Positions 24,579-33,719 of a stretch of DNA of 49,461 bases are shown piece after piece; the first letter of the stretch is position 1; each line of letters starts with the position of its first letter. This DNA is from Robiginitomaculum sp. (GTDB lineage Bacteria > Pseudomonadota > Alphaproteobacteria > Caulobacterales > Maricaulaceae). Location: positions 1-49,461 of the forward strand of contig JAKIUV010000009.1 of assembly GCA_021647375.1 (NCBI GenBank), in the 5' to 3' direction. The translations under genes were made by a program, and so were the position numbers. The notes under the pieces were generated by a model. That model saw only the letters and a program-made list of their open reading frames with translations, ran no database searches and was not told where the DNA came from.

Positions 24579-26492
24579 TTAAGCCAAAAACGCGGTTTCG
24601 GCCATATCACGACCTATTACCGAAAATACTTTCTCGACTATCGCTTGGGCATCTAGTCCAGCCTGCTTATACATCAGTTCCGGCGTGTCGTGATCAATGA
24701 ACATATCTGGTAATACCATTGCGCGCACTTTAATACCCCGCTCAAGCCTACCGCTTTCCGCCAATTCGTTCATCACAAACGCACCAAATCCCCCCATAGC
24801 CCCCTCTTCAATAGTGATGAGGACTTCATGTTCGTCGGCCAATTGACGGATAAGGTCTTTGTCCAGTGGTTTGATAAAACGTGCATCGGCAACCGTGGTT
24901 GACAGGCCAAGCGCGTCTAAATCTTCAGCCGCCCTAAGAGCTTCGCCGAGCCTTGTACCGAGTGATAAAATCGCAATCTTGCACCCTTCTTTAACGATAC
25001 AACCTTTGCCGATTTCCAGCGGCTCTATCTTGGACGGCATAACCAGCCCCGTAGCTTCGCCGCGCGGAAAACGAAAGGCGCTGGGACGGTCATCTATGGC
25101 GACTGAAGTCGCTACCATGCGCGCCAATTCAATTTCGTCAGCAGCGGCCATGGAAATCATACCGGGCAAAGCACCCATGAAACCAATGTCAAAAGTACCT
25201 GCATGGGTTGGGCCGTCGGCACCCACTAATCCGGCGCGATCAATAGCAAAGCGCACGGGCAGTTTTTGAATGGCCACATCATGCACTACCTGGTCATAAC
25301 CGCGCTGGAGGAATGTGGAATATAGGGCGCAAAACGGCTTCATCCCGTCTGCTGCCAGACCCGCCGCAAAGGTTACGGCGTGTTGTTCGGCTATGCCGAC
25401 ATCAAAGCACCTGCTCGGGAATTTATCGGCGAAATGGTTAAGTCCTGTGCCGCTGGGCATGGCGGCGGTGATGGCAACAATTTTGTCGTCGCGTTTGGCC
25501 TCGGCTATCAGCGCGTCTGAAAACACTTTGGTGTAACTGGGGGCTTTGGCCACGGATTTGCTCTGCACACCTGTGACCACATTGAACTTGGAGACACCGT
25601 GATACTTATCCGCCGCGTCTTCAGCGGGCTTATAGCCTTTGCCTTTTTGCGTGACCACATGCACTAGAACGGGACCATTTTTCATGGCTTTGGCATTTTT
25701 AAGGACAGGCAAAAGATGATCCAAATCATGACCGTCCACTGGACCGACATAGTAAAAGCCTAACTCTTCGAACCATGTACCGCCTGTAACCATGCCGCGT
25801 GTGTATTCCTCTGCCTTGCGGGCTGTGGATTTTATCGGCTCTGGCATTTTCTCGACCAAGCCTTTAGCGACACCTCTAAAGTTTCGATAACCGCGCGAAG
25901 ACACTATACGCGCCAAATGTGCAGACATGGCACCAACAGGCGGCGCGATGGACATATCATTATCGTTCAGAATAACGATGAGCCTTGCATCCATAGCCCC
26001 GGCATTATTCATCGCCTCATAGGCCATGCCCGCCGATATAGACCCGTCACCAATCACGGCGACAACATTGCGGTCCGTATTCTGAAGGGCGCTAGATACG
26101 GCCATACCAAGTCCAGCTGAAATAGAGGTTGACGCGTGACCCGCGCCGAAGTCATCATATTCGCTTTCGGTACGTTTGGTAAAGCCGGACAGGCCGCCCC
26201 CTTGACGAATAGTGCGCATACGGTCTTTGCGTCCGGTCAGGACTTTGTGGGGGTAACATTGATGGCCCACGTCCCAGATAAGCTTGTCATGGGGCGTATC
26301 GAAAACATGATGAATGGCTACGGTTAACTCGACCACGCCAAGACCTGCACCCAAATGGCCACCCGTCACAGATACGGACGAGATAACTTCAGCGCGTACT
26401 TCATCTGCGAGTCTTTTAAGCTGCTCCGTGTCCAGATCGCGCATGTCCGCAGGTATGTTGACCCGATCTAAAATTTGCGTTTTATGCAACAT
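24579..26492 (-). CDS. dxs: 1-deoxy-D-xylulose-5-phosphate synthase
   Basis: DXS condenses pyruvate and glyceraldehyde 3-phosphate with thiamine diphosphate, the first step of the MEP isoprenoid pathway. The ~637-residue length is normal. The GHLGAGLGVVELTVAIH segment, the ThDP-binding GDGSISAGMAYEAMNNAG, AGHASTSISAGLGMA, and the transketolase pyrimidine domain DRAGLVGADGPTHAGTFD are all present. I prefer ATG 26492 with GGAAG upstream; ATG 26507 gives five more residues. It is the last gene of a five-gene minus-strand run and sits downstream of ispA, which uses its products. Confidence 0.96.
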   Translation of the reverse strand: MLHKTQILDRVNIPADMRDLDTEQLKRLADEVRAEVISSVSVTGGHLGAGLGVVELTVAIHHVFDTPHDKLIWDVGHQCYPHKVLTGRKDRMRTIRQGGGLSGFTKRTESEYDDFGAGHASTSISAGLGMAVSSALQNTDRNVVAVIGDGSISAGMAYEAMNNAGAMDARLIVILNDNDMSIAPPVGAMSAHLARIVSSRGYRNFRGVAKGLVEKMPEPIKSTARKAEEYTRGMVTGGTWFEELGFYYVGPVDGHDLDHLLPVLKNAKAMKNGPVLVHVVTQKGKGYKPAEDAADKYHGVSKFNVVTGVQSKSVAKAPSYTKVFSDALIAEAKRDDKIVAITAAMPSGTGLNHFADKFPSRCFDVGIAEQHAVTFAAGLAADGMKPFCALYSTFLQRGYDQVVHDVAIQKLPVRFAIDRAGLVGADGPTHAGTFDIGFMGALPGMISMAAADEIELARMVATSVAIDDRPSAFRFPRGEATGLVMPSKIEPLEIGKGCIVKEGCKIAILSLGTRLGEALRAAEDLDALGLSTTVADARFIKPLDKDLIRQLADEHEVLITIEEGAMGGFGAFVMNELAESGRLERGIKVRAMVLPDMFIDHDTPELMYKQAGLDAQAIVEKVFSVIGRDMAETAFLA

Positions 26493-26542
26493 TTTATTGT
26501 CTTCCATAATTTGTGCTTAGCGCAGTTTATAACTAAGTTCAC

Positions 26543-27442
26543 TTATTTCTGTCGATTCAGAACAAAATCAACCGTGCTACACAGTATATCCGCATTTTCT
26601 CCGTAGGGTTTCAGGGCAGATTTTGCCCGTTCGCCCAAATCCTGTGCCATTTGCTTGGCACCTTCCAGTCCATGTATAGAAACGAATGTGGCCTTTCCAA
26701 GACCGGCATCTTTGTTTGTGCGCTTGCCCATAACGCTACTATCGCCCTCCACATCCAAAATGTCGTCACGGATTTGAAAGGCAAGACCCAGCGCGTTGGC
26801 ATAGGCGCTTAAATTTTGCAGATCAAAATCCGTAGCGCCCGCCAACCTGCCCCCGGCAAGAACGCTATAATGAATAAGCGCTCCTGTTTTAAGTGCTTGA
26901 AGCTGGGTGATGAGCGCTTCATCTTGGGCGCCATCTCCTGCATAAATATCAATAACCTGCCCGCCAATCATGCCGTGCGTGCCTGAACTTTCCGCCAAAT
27001 CCGAAATTAACTGTAAGCGTATGCCGGCGTCTGGATGCACATTATCCTGCGCAAGAATTTCAAATGCTAATGTCAACAACGCATCGCCCGCCAAAACGGC
27101 GAGGGCTTCATCGTACGCTTTATGAAGTGTGAGCTTACCGCGCCGTAAATCGTCATCATCCATACAGGGCAAGTCGTCGTGGATAAGCGAATAAACATGC
27201 ACACATTCCAATGCCGCCGCCGCTTGCCAAATACCTTGGTTTTTCGCACCGAGCATATGCGCCGCTTCGATGAGCAAGAAAGGCCGCAGCCTTTTGCCGC
27301 CGCCCAAAAGCGCATAGGCCATGGCCTCCATTATACGGGCTTGTGGCCCGGCGGGTTCTGGCAAGACCTGCGCCAATACGGTTTCCATATCAGCGGCAAT
27401 ACTGGCCAGGCGGGTCTGGAACTTATTGTGGGCATGCGCCAT
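26543..27442 (-). CDS. ispA: Farnesyl/short-chain polyprenyl diphosphate synthase
   Basis: The 299-residue protein is a trans-prenyltransferase. The first Asp-rich motif is DDLPCMDDDD (89-98), with the two extra residues typical of bacterial farnesyl diphosphate synthases, and the second is DDILD (226-230). LLGGGKRLRPFLLIEA and GGQVIDIYAGD are also family segments. It condenses IPP with DMAPP and GPP. It lies between xseB (5 bp) and dxs (50 bp), the common alphaproteobacterial xseB-ispA-dxs order. Confidence 0.95.
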   Translation of the reverse strand: MAHAHNKFQTRLASIAADMETVLAQVLPEPAGPQARIMEAMAYALLGGGKRLRPFLLIEAAHMLGAKNQGIWQAAAALECVHVYSLIHDDLPCMDDDDLRRGKLTLHKAYDEALAVLAGDALLTLAFEILAQDNVHPDAGIRLQLISDLAESSGTHGMIGGQVIDIYAGDGAQDEALITQLQALKTGALIHYSVLAGGRLAGATDFDLQNLSAYANALGLAFQIRDDILDVEGDSSVMGKRTNKDAGLGKATFVSIHGLEGAKQMAQDLGERAKSALKPYGENADILCSTVDFVLNRQK

Positions 27443-27447
27443 AATGC

Positions 27448-27684
27448 TTAGCCGCCGCTATCGAGCGGCTCTGTGCCAATATCACCATTGGGAGCCAGTA
27501 CGATTTTATCGACCTTGAGCTGGGCTGATTTCAGTTTGCTCTCGCAATGTTTTTTAAGCCTTGCACCACGCTCATAAATATCAATGCTTTCCTCCAAAGG
27601 CGCATCACCGCGCTCAAGTTTGGAGACAATGCTCTCCAACTCCGATAGGGCGTCTTCAAAACTTAAATCTTTAATGTCGCTCAT
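27448..27684 (-). CDS. xseB: Exodeoxyribonuclease VII small subunit
   Basis: The 78-residue protein shows the XseB signature: FEDALSELESIVSKLERGDAPLEESIDIYERGARLKKHCESKL, a pair of long helices. It partners with XseA (not in the window) in the exonuclease that degrades single-stranded DNA in both directions. Its start overlaps the preceding histidine phosphatase gene by 4 bp, and ispA follows after 5 bp. Confidence 0.95.
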   Translation of the reverse strand: MSDIKDLSFEDALSELESIVSKLERGDAPLEESIDIYERGARLKKHCESKLKSAQLKVDKIVLAPNGDIGTEPLDSGG

Positions 27685-28313
27685 GTGTTTTCTGCCTTTT
27701 GATCCTGTTCTCTCTCATAACGGCGATAGCTCCAGTGTAAATCACCGTGGTCTTCGACGCAAACAAATCCGCGCCGCTTTAGTGCAGGGCGCATCATGCG
27801 GTTAAACCAGCCATGTGCGGCTACGAACACCATTTTACCGCCCTTTGCTTCTTCGGATAAAATATCTGCTGCTTTTTCTGCCCGCTTGCGGGCGCGTTTC
27901 TGGCTTTCGACCTCACCGGAAAATCCGGCCATCCAGCATATTCGCGCCAAAACACCCCATGTGGGCGGATTGAGCCGTATATAACCCAGATTGGGCGGCG
28001 GCAATCCGGCCTCCACCATGAGTGGTTCCAGCTTGTCGGGCGCAGCGCCTTTGGCCAATGTGGCGGTTTCAACGGCACGCCTTAGGGGGCTGGAGATGAC
28101 AATATCCGCTTGTCTGGCTAAATCTTTGATGACGCGCGGGGCATCCTGTCCTGGCACTAATCCGCCCTCGTCGTAAAGTCCCCACCAATATTTATAGCCG
28201 CGCCAGTTCATGCGGGTTTTACGTGAAAGCGCCGGCTCCCCGTGACGACACAAAATTATAATATCCTTGGGAAAGATATCGTCTACTTTTTTGCTTGGTT
28301 GCTGGTGTGTCAT
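27681..28313 (-). CDS. Histidine phosphatase (phosphoglycerate mutase-like)
   Basis: The 210-residue protein starts its domain with ILCRHGEPALSRKTRMNW (about 20-37), where RHG carries the phosphorylated His of this superfamily. ISSPLRRAVETA supplies the second Arg, and VFVAAHGWFNRMM near the C-terminus the second catalytic His. The sequence after the RHGE motif differs from the true phosphoglycerate mutases, so a phosphatase of unknown substrate is more likely. Four-base overlaps with lepB upstream and xseB downstream show it belongs to the same operon. Confidence 0.85.
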   Translation of the reverse strand: MTHQQPSKKVDDIFPKDIIILCRHGEPALSRKTRMNWRGYKYWWGLYDEGGLVPGQDAPRVIKDLARQADIVISSPLRRAVETATLAKGAAPDKLEPLMVEAGLPPPNLGYIRLNPPTWGVLARICWMAGFSGEVESQKRARKRAEKAADILSEEAKGGKMVFVAAHGWFNRMMRPALKRRGFVCVEDHGDLHWSYRRYEREQDQKAENT

Positions 28314-29077
28314 AATTTAAGGAAAAACCGCCTTGGTGGACACCGTAAATCTTCTTCTTTTTTGCAGCGCTTCAAGGAATAAACCATCATTTTAGCTTTC
28401 CCGATTACATGGTCGAGCGGAACAAACCCCGGCCCGCCCGGCGCACGGCTGTCTTCGGAATTATCGCGGTTATCGCCCATAAAAAACAATTTCTCTGGCG
28501 GGATTATAAATGGCCCTTTATTATCGAGGGGGTAAAAATCATTGCGTTCATAAATAAAGTGAGGGTTTTTCTCGCCCTCAAACTGTTCTTCGTATTTCAC
28601 AATAGATTGAACCAAGCCCCGATGCTCGCGGTAGGAAAAAGCATCTTTTTCGGTGCGCTCAACCATTTTGCCATTTATATATAAGCGACCATGCTCGACC
28701 TGTATTTTATCGCCCGGCAGGCCCACCAACCGCTTAATCATGATAATACCAGATTTCGGGTTTCGAAACACAAGCACATCACCTCGATTGGGCATTTTTG
28801 AGAATATACGTCCATCGGGCAGGGGCAATTTTCGAAACGGCCAGATAAGAGATTCCCGTGATGCGCCGTACGTTAGTTTACTAACAAAAAGATGATCGCC
28901 AACCTCCAAAGTCGGCTGCATGCTTTCGCTCGGAATCTTAAAGTGCCCAAAGACAAAGTTGAAAAAAAGTAAAAGAAAAACCGCCAGGCCAGCAAAAAAT
29001 TTTGCCTCTTCAACGATTACCTCTTTGCGGGTTTTAGGCTCCGCGTCGTCTTGCTTTTGTTTCGATTTCTTTGACAT
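28310..29077 (-). CDS. lepB: Signal peptidase I
   Basis: LepB removes signal peptides from secreted proteins at the inner membrane. The 255-residue protein has a single N-terminal transmembrane helix (about 27-45). The catalytic Ser52 lies in IPSESMQPTL and the Lys115 base in IIMIKRLVGLPGDKI. GDNRDNSEDSR is the box E signature. It is the first gene of the minus-strand run lepB > phosphatase > xseB > ispA > dxs and overlaps the next gene by 4 bp. The 107-bp divergent region with the YceI gene should contain its promoter. Confidence 0.95.
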   Translation of the reverse strand: MSKKSKQKQDDAEPKTRKEVIVEEAKFFAGLAVFLLLFFNFVFGHFKIPSESMQPTLEVGDHLFVSKLTYGASRESLIWPFRKLPLPDGRIFSKMPNRGDVLVFRNPKSGIIMIKRLVGLPGDKIQVEHGRLYINGKMVERTEKDAFSYREHRGLVQSIVKYEEQFEGEKNPHFIYERNDFYPLDNKGPFIIPPEKLFFMGDNRDNSEDSRAPGGPGFVPLDHVIGKAKMMVYSLKRCKKEEDLRCPPRRFFLKL

Positions 29078-29184
29078 ATGCTCTCTTTAATTTGACCCGC
29101 CGTTATCTATGATAATTTTACACAATACAATCAATTATATTTCCTGTAATATCATGATATACAGTAGATTTGGAATGCATCAAT

Positions 29185-29790
29185 ATGAAAACCCGTAGCA
29201 TAATGGCAATACTAGCGTTCGCACTTTTGACGTCATGCTATACGCCGCCAGCCACAGAACGGGCGCCGGAGCTTGCGGGGAATTATGTTCTTGACCCAAC
29301 CCACACTAGCGTGGTGTGGCGCATATCCCATGCGGGTATTTCTAATTATACGGCTCGCTTTGATGCTATTAGCGGTACATTATTCTTTGATCCGCTCATG
29401 CCGGAAAATAGCCGCGTGAACATCCTTATAGACCCGACCAGTGTTAGCACTGACGACACAGAGTTTGATAAAACCATTGCCGAGGATGGCAAGTATTTTA
29501 ACGCGGGGAAATACAAGCAGATAAGATTTACCTCCACGAATATAAAAATAACCGGAGAGAATACGGGTCTGATTACGGGTGATTTGGCATTTCGTGGCCA
29601 GACCAAACCTTTGACTTTGGATGTCGCATTTAATGGCGCGGGTAAATCTTTTGGCCATAAAGGCAAGACGTTGGGGTTTTCTGCGACAGGAACTTTCCTG
29701 CGCTCGGATTTTGGGCTGACAACATTAAGCGGTTTTGGTATTGGCGATAAAATCACCTTACAAATAGAAACTGAATTTAACGAGAATTAG
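29185..29790 (+). CDS. YceI family lipoprotein
   Basis: From ATG 29185 the protein is 201 residues with a lipoprotein signal (LLTSC, Cys18). The mature part is the YceI lipocalin-like domain: YVLDPTHTSVVWRISHAGIS, RVNILIDPTSVSTDDTEFD, FNAGKYKQIRFTSTNIKI, and LTLDVAFNGAG. YceI proteins bind polyisoprenoid chains such as octaprenyl species in the periplasm. The upstream TTG at 29170 is an alternative start with weaker support. The next gene begins directly after its stop codon. Confidence 0.9.
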   Translation: MKTRSIMAILAFALLTSCYTPPATERAPELAGNYVLDPTHTSVVWRISHAGISNYTARFDAISGTLFFDPLMPENSRVNILIDPTSVSTDDTEFDKTIAEDGKYFNAGKYKQIRFTSTNIKITGENTGLITGDLAFRGQTKPLTLDVAFNGAGKSFGHKGKTLGFSATGTFLRSDFGLTTLSGFGIGDKITLQIETEFNEN

Positions 29791-30399
29791 ATGGCCAATA
29801 TAATGACGGCAAATATGGCGGGCTTTAGAGAAGCCGCTAGGTTATTGCAGGCAGGGGAGCTGGTCGCCTTGCCCACGGATACGGTTTATGGACTTGCCGG
29901 GCTAGCCAATAGCAAGCAGGCTATGGCTAGAATATATAATGTGAAAAAACGGCCACAAGAGAAAGCCTTGTCTGTGGTCATTTTTTCGCCAGAGCATGCC
30001 AGCCGGTTGGTGAAAATTTCGCCTCTGGCGCAAAAAATGATGGACATATTTTGGCCCGGTGCGTTGACATTGGTTTTGCCAGCACATGAAAATACACCAA
30101 CATTAGCCGTGCGTTGCCCGGACATAAATTGGACAAATGCATTTTTGGAAATTGGTTTTGAGGAACCCTTGGTTTTACCCAGCGCCAATATTTCCGGCAG
30201 ACCTGCCCCTATAACGGCACAGCAAATCGCCGCCGATATAGGTGATAAAATACCGCTCATTCTGGACGGCGGGACGTGTGCTACAGGACACGAATCGACC
30301 ATAATTTCTGTGATTGATGGACGCGCAAAATTATTGCGTCTCGGCGCTCTTGCTCCGGAAAGATTCGCCGCTTTTGATATAGATATGGATTTAGCATGA
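29791..30399 (+). CDS. tsaC: L-threonylcarbamoyladenylate synthase (YrdC/Sua5 family)
   Basis: This enzyme makes threonylcarbamoyl-AMP, the donor for t6A37 in ANN-decoding tRNAs. The 202-residue length indicates the single-domain TsaC type rather than two-domain Sua5. YrdC signatures are LPTDTVYGLAGLANSKQA, VKKRPQEKALSVVIF, and PSANISGRPAPITA. It follows the YceI gene with no gap and overlaps the FAD-linked oxidase by 4 bp. Confidence 0.92.
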   Translation: MANIMTANMAGFREAARLLQAGELVALPTDTVYGLAGLANSKQAMARIYNVKKRPQEKALSVVIFSPEHASRLVKISPLAQKMMDIFWPGALTLVLPAHENTPTLAVRCPDINWTNAFLEIGFEEPLVLPSANISGRPAPITAQQIAADIGDKIPLILDGGTCATGHESTIISVIDGRAKLLRLGALAPERFAAFDIDMDLA

Positions 30400-31787
30400 G
30401 ATATGCGGCGGCCATAGATGCGCTTAAAAACATTTTGCCCGCCAAAAGCTGGAGCCAAAATAAAGATATACTTGCGCCTTATTTATGCGAATGGCGGGAT
30501 AGATGGCAGGGGCAAGCCCCGATTTTATTGCGCCCTGCCAACACCGAGGAGGTGGCTATAGCCGTGAGAATTTGCGCCGCCCATAAAACTCCAATTACCA
30601 TACAAGGCGGCAATACGGGGCTGGTTGGCGGGCAGATACCGCAGGGTGAAGTGCTATTGTCCACCATACGCCTGAACAAAATCCGCGCAACCAATGCAGA
30701 TAATCTGCACATGATTTGCGAAGCGGGGGTGACCTTACAAGCCGTGCAAGAGGCAGCAGATATGGTGGGTTTGAAATTCCCGTTATCCCTCGCATCCGAA
30801 GGATCATGTACCATTGGCGGCAATCTCTCGACCAATGCGGGCGGGGTGCATGTGGTTAAATACGGGACGACACGGCAACTGGTTTACGGCGCCGAAGCCG
30901 TGCTTGCGGACGGCAGTCTTTACGACGGCCTTAACCCCCTGCGCAAAGACAATACGGGCTATGATTTATCGCAGCTTTTGATGGGTGCAGAAGGGACGCT
31001 TGGGATTATCACGGCAGCCAGTGTGAAATTATTCCCCAAACCCAAGGACAATATCCGCGTTATGGCGGCAGTGGAAAGCCCAGCCAAAGCCTTGCAATTA
31101 TTGAACATGGTGCGGGGCGGTTATCGCCTGTGTATGTTCGAACTTATCCCGCGCCTCGGTATGGATTATGCGACCCAAATGCCAGGCCACAAAGACCCGT
31201 TCACGGCCAAATATCCGTGGTATGTTTTGCTGGAATGGGAGTTTGACGACAGCGAAATCCCCCAGGATTTTGCGCAGAAAACTCTTGAAATTGCCGTAGA
31301 AAGGGGGTTGGTATTGGACGCGGTCATTGCCACAAGTGAGGCACAATCCGGCGCTTTGTTGGCTTTGCGAGAAAACCTATCCGCTTCGCAAAAACCGATT
31401 GGCGCAACCATTAAACACGATATTTCGGTCCCCACCGCCAAAGTGCCGGACTTTATTGCGCTTGCAAATGCGGCAGTCACAAAACACACGCCAAATTGCC
31501 GCCCCCTGCCGTTCGGCCATCTGGGCGATGGCAATATCCATTACAATATTGGGCAGCCGGAAGTTATGCAGCCAGATGCTTTCATGGCACTAGAACCTGA
31601 AATCAATGATATAGTCTACGACATAGTCGACAGCCTAGGAGGTTCAATTTCCGCCGAACACGGTATAGGTATTCTCAAAAAAGGCCAGTTGTCCCGCCGC
31701 GCCAGTCCGGCTAAATTGCAAATGATGCGGCAGATAAAAACCGCCCTCGACCCCGATAATATTTTGAATCCGAGTGTATTGCTTTAG
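30396..31787 (+). CDS. FAD-linked oxidase, D-2-hydroxyacid dehydrogenase (GlcD/D2HGDH-like)
   Basis: The 463-residue protein has the PCMH-type FAD-binding domain (about 35-215; PITIQGGNTGLVGGQIPQGE, SEGSCTIGGNLSTNAGG, LLMGAEGTLGIITAA) and the C-terminal oxidase domain with FGHLGDGNIHYNIGQP and SAEHGIGILKKG, where the His residues bind metal and substrate. This is the GlcD / D-lactate / D-2-hydroxyglutarate dehydrogenase group. The D-2-hydroxyglutarate assignment is plausible from the GHLGDGN motif but not proven. It overlaps tsaC by 4 bp. Confidence 0.88.
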   Translation: MRYAAAIDALKNILPAKSWSQNKDILAPYLCEWRDRWQGQAPILLRPANTEEVAIAVRICAAHKTPITIQGGNTGLVGGQIPQGEVLLSTIRLNKIRATNADNLHMICEAGVTLQAVQEAADMVGLKFPLSLASEGSCTIGGNLSTNAGGVHVVKYGTTRQLVYGAEAVLADGSLYDGLNPLRKDNTGYDLSQLLMGAEGTLGIITAASVKLFPKPKDNIRVMAAVESPAKALQLLNMVRGGYRLCMFELIPRLGMDYATQMPGHKDPFTAKYPWYVLLEWEFDDSEIPQDFAQKTLEIAVERGLVLDAVIATSEAQSGALLALRENLSASQKPIGATIKHDISVPTAKVPDFIALANAAVTKHTPNCRPLPFGHLGDGNIHYNIGQPEVMQPDAFMALEPEINDIVYDIVDSLGGSISAEHGIGILKKGQLSRRASPAKLQMMRQIKTALDPDNILNPSVLL

Positions 31788-31831
31788 CTTTAGCACTGCG
31801 GTACTAAGGGAGGGTTTTATAAGGATTCTAA

Positions 31832-32617
31832 ATGTTAGCTGTACTTTCCCCTGCCAAGAAACTTGATCTTGACCCTGTTGATTATCCGGGGGTAGCGAGT
31901 GAGCCAAGCTTAAGTAAACATACGGAAATATTGGCGCGGGCGGCCAAGGAATTATCCGTGTCGGATTTGCGGGATTTGATGAAATTATCGGATAATTTGG
32001 CGGAGTTAAATTATCAGCGTTTCAAGGCCTTTCGCCTGAACGGGCGTTCGAATGCGGCCAAGCCCGCCATGTTGACCTTTAACGGCAATGTTTATGAAGG
32101 CTTGGATGCGGGTTCATTGTCGGCGGAGGATATAGACTTCGCCCAAGATCATATACGGATTTTATCCGGGCTTTACGGGGTGCTCAAGCCCATGGATAAA
32201 ATTCAGCCTTATAGATTAGAGATGGGCCGCAAATTGGCCACAGAGCGCGGCGCAAATTTATACCAGTTTTGGGGGTCGGTTATAGCCGAGACCTTAAAGG
32301 ATGATATGGCCGGCCACGCGGATAAAACCATCGTTAATCTGGCGTCGAATGAGTATTTCAAGGCGGTGGATAAAAAGGCTTTAAACACCCCGATTATTGA
32401 GGCCAAATTCCTCAATATCAAAGACGGTGAAGCCCGTAATTTAATGTTCTATGGTAAAAAAGCGCGCGGCATGATGGCGCGCTGGATCACCCAAAACCGG
32501 ATTGATGCGGCGGACGATTTACGCGGATTTAATGTGGAGGGCTATAAATATGATAAATCCCAAAGCACAGATGCGCAGATGGTCTTTACCCGCCAACAAC
32601 CCCCACCTAAAAAATAA
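31832..32617 (+). CDS. yaaA: Peroxide stress protein YaaA (UPF0246)
   Basis: The 261-residue protein matches the YaaA family throughout: MLAVLSPAKKLDLDP at the start, FNGNVYEGLDAGSLS, RILSGLYGVLKPMDKIQPYR, NLASNEYFKAV, and GKKARGMMARWI near the end. YaaA lowers free iron during peroxide stress in Escherichia coli and has a DNA-binding fold. AAGGA lies 5' of the ATG. It is the last gene before the repeat-flanked RNA-repair island. Confidence 0.93.
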   Translation: MLAVLSPAKKLDLDPVDYPGVASEPSLSKHTEILARAAKELSVSDLRDLMKLSDNLAELNYQRFKAFRLNGRSNAAKPAMLTFNGNVYEGLDAGSLSAEDIDFAQDHIRILSGLYGVLKPMDKIQPYRLEMGRKLATERGANLYQFWGSVIAETLKDDMAGHADKTIVNLASNEYFKAVDKKALNTPIIEAKFLNIKDGEARNLMFYGKKARGMMARWITQNRIDAADDLRGFNVEGYKYDKSQSTDAQMVFTRQQPPPKK

Positions 32618-32659
32618 GTTATAACTGTAGCGCCCGATTGTTTTACAGGGTGAATTGCG

Positions 32660-33057
32660 CTAGAGCTTTTTTTCTTATATTGGATTCACTTTGAGCGCTT
32701 GATTTTGTGTCCGTGAACAGGAGCTGTTTCCGACGCGGTGCCTGAGCACCGTTAGGAGACAGCGACGCATTCACGGTGCAAAAGCAAGTGACCAGATTGA
32801 AAGTAATTATATATCAATGACTTAGGTGTTGCTTGGGCGATCTTTGCTTTTTGGACATCGTTGCGGCTCTTGGCCGGGGCTATAGCCCCGCTCTGCGAGC
32901 AGCGCCCCCTATAGTGAAAAATGGCCAAAAAACAAATCTCTTTCGCCACTGCCGTGGCCTTTTACGATTATATTTAATCCGCTGGATTAAATATTTGGCT
33001 TCGCCAACCATCTCCAAAGCCATCAAAGTGGTTCCAATATAAGAAAAAATGCTCTAG
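32660..33057. mobile_element. MITE-like element, copy A (398 bp)
   Basis: The ends 32660-32694 and 33023-33057 are inverted repeats of about 35 bp, both starting CTAGAGC when read inward. The interior matches copy B (38232-38558) in inverted orientation, including a conserved long hairpin (32712-32780 region), the palindrome GGGGCTATAGCCCC, and the stretch around AAGCAAAGATCGCCCAAGCA read on the other strand. Copy A has roughly 70 bp more than copy B near its right end, including a TTAAT/ATTAA small palindrome near 32980. CTAG at both outer edges could be the start of the repeat or a 4-bp target duplication. The 449-bp gap 32618-33066 is nearly all this element; short ORFs within it are not genes. 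Confidence 0.8.
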
Positions 33058-33066
33058 GAAACTTAT

Positions 33067-33600
33067 ATGAAAATTGTCTATTCTACATTGATGGCGCTTG
33101 CCCTGACTATTTTACCGGCAAATTTAGCTGTCGCACAATCCCCCGCTAATGCCATTTGTAAAACCGGAAGCGATGCCGATCTGCCCGTGATTAAAATCAA
33201 GATTGCCAATATGGCCTCTAAACTTAAACGCCTCAAGCAGAGCAAGAAAAATTCCCGTGCGCGTACGGATGCTTTGCGCACGGAAATCCTGGCCATAGAC
33301 CAAACTCTTAGCCCTTGGCGGGCGCGGCACAAAGCCGCCGCTGCCCAAGCCAGTACTTCGGCCAATAACTATGCAGTATATAAAGCCAACTGGCTTGATA
33401 CGGGTGAGTTGAGACGACTGAATGACAAGATCAATCACCGTAAATTAAAGCACACAGATTATAAGCAGGTTCGGGCGCAATACCAAAGCGAGAACGCAGA
33501 ATTTAAAGCGCTCAGCACGCGATACCAAAATATTGCCCGCGATATGCTCGACCGTGACCGCGATTGCGCCGCCGCCAAAATTGCTCTGCAAAGGGATTAG
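33067..33600 (+). CDS. Secreted coiled-coil hypothetical protein
   Basis: The 177-residue product starts with a clear signal peptide (ALALTILPANLAVAQ, cleavage near residue 23). The mature part is highly charged and helical, with two probable coiled-coil stretches (about 42-78 and 112-150) rich in Lys, Arg and Gln. It has two cysteines (31 and about 168) that could pair in the periplasm. The ribosome-binding site AGGAAAC begins at the very edge of the upstream mobile element copy A. I do not recognise a family. It lies inside the element-bounded island but on the opposite strand from rtcR. Confidence 0.75.
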   Translation: MKIVYSTLMALALTILPANLAVAQSPANAICKTGSDADLPVIKIKIANMASKLKRLKQSKKNSRARTDALRTEILAIDQTLSPWRARHKAAAAQASTSANNYAVYKANWLDTGELRRLNDKINHRKLKHTDYKQVRAQYQSENAEFKALSTRYQNIARDMLDRDRDCAAAKIALQRD

Positions 33601-33719
33601 GGCAGAATCATCAATTATTAATGTTTTGTATAAGTCCAGATAGATGTGAGACTTTTTAGATTTGGCTTATCCTTTAAAATTCAGGGAGCATGTTCTCTCT
33701 TTTCGTGAGGCTGAAGGCC

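Noticed and set aside
32660..33057. Copy A as an integron attC site or group II intron remnant because of its large hairpin
   Set aside because: No attC core sites, integrase, or intron domain V are seen; the terminal inverted repeats and the second copy explain it better as a miniature transposable element.
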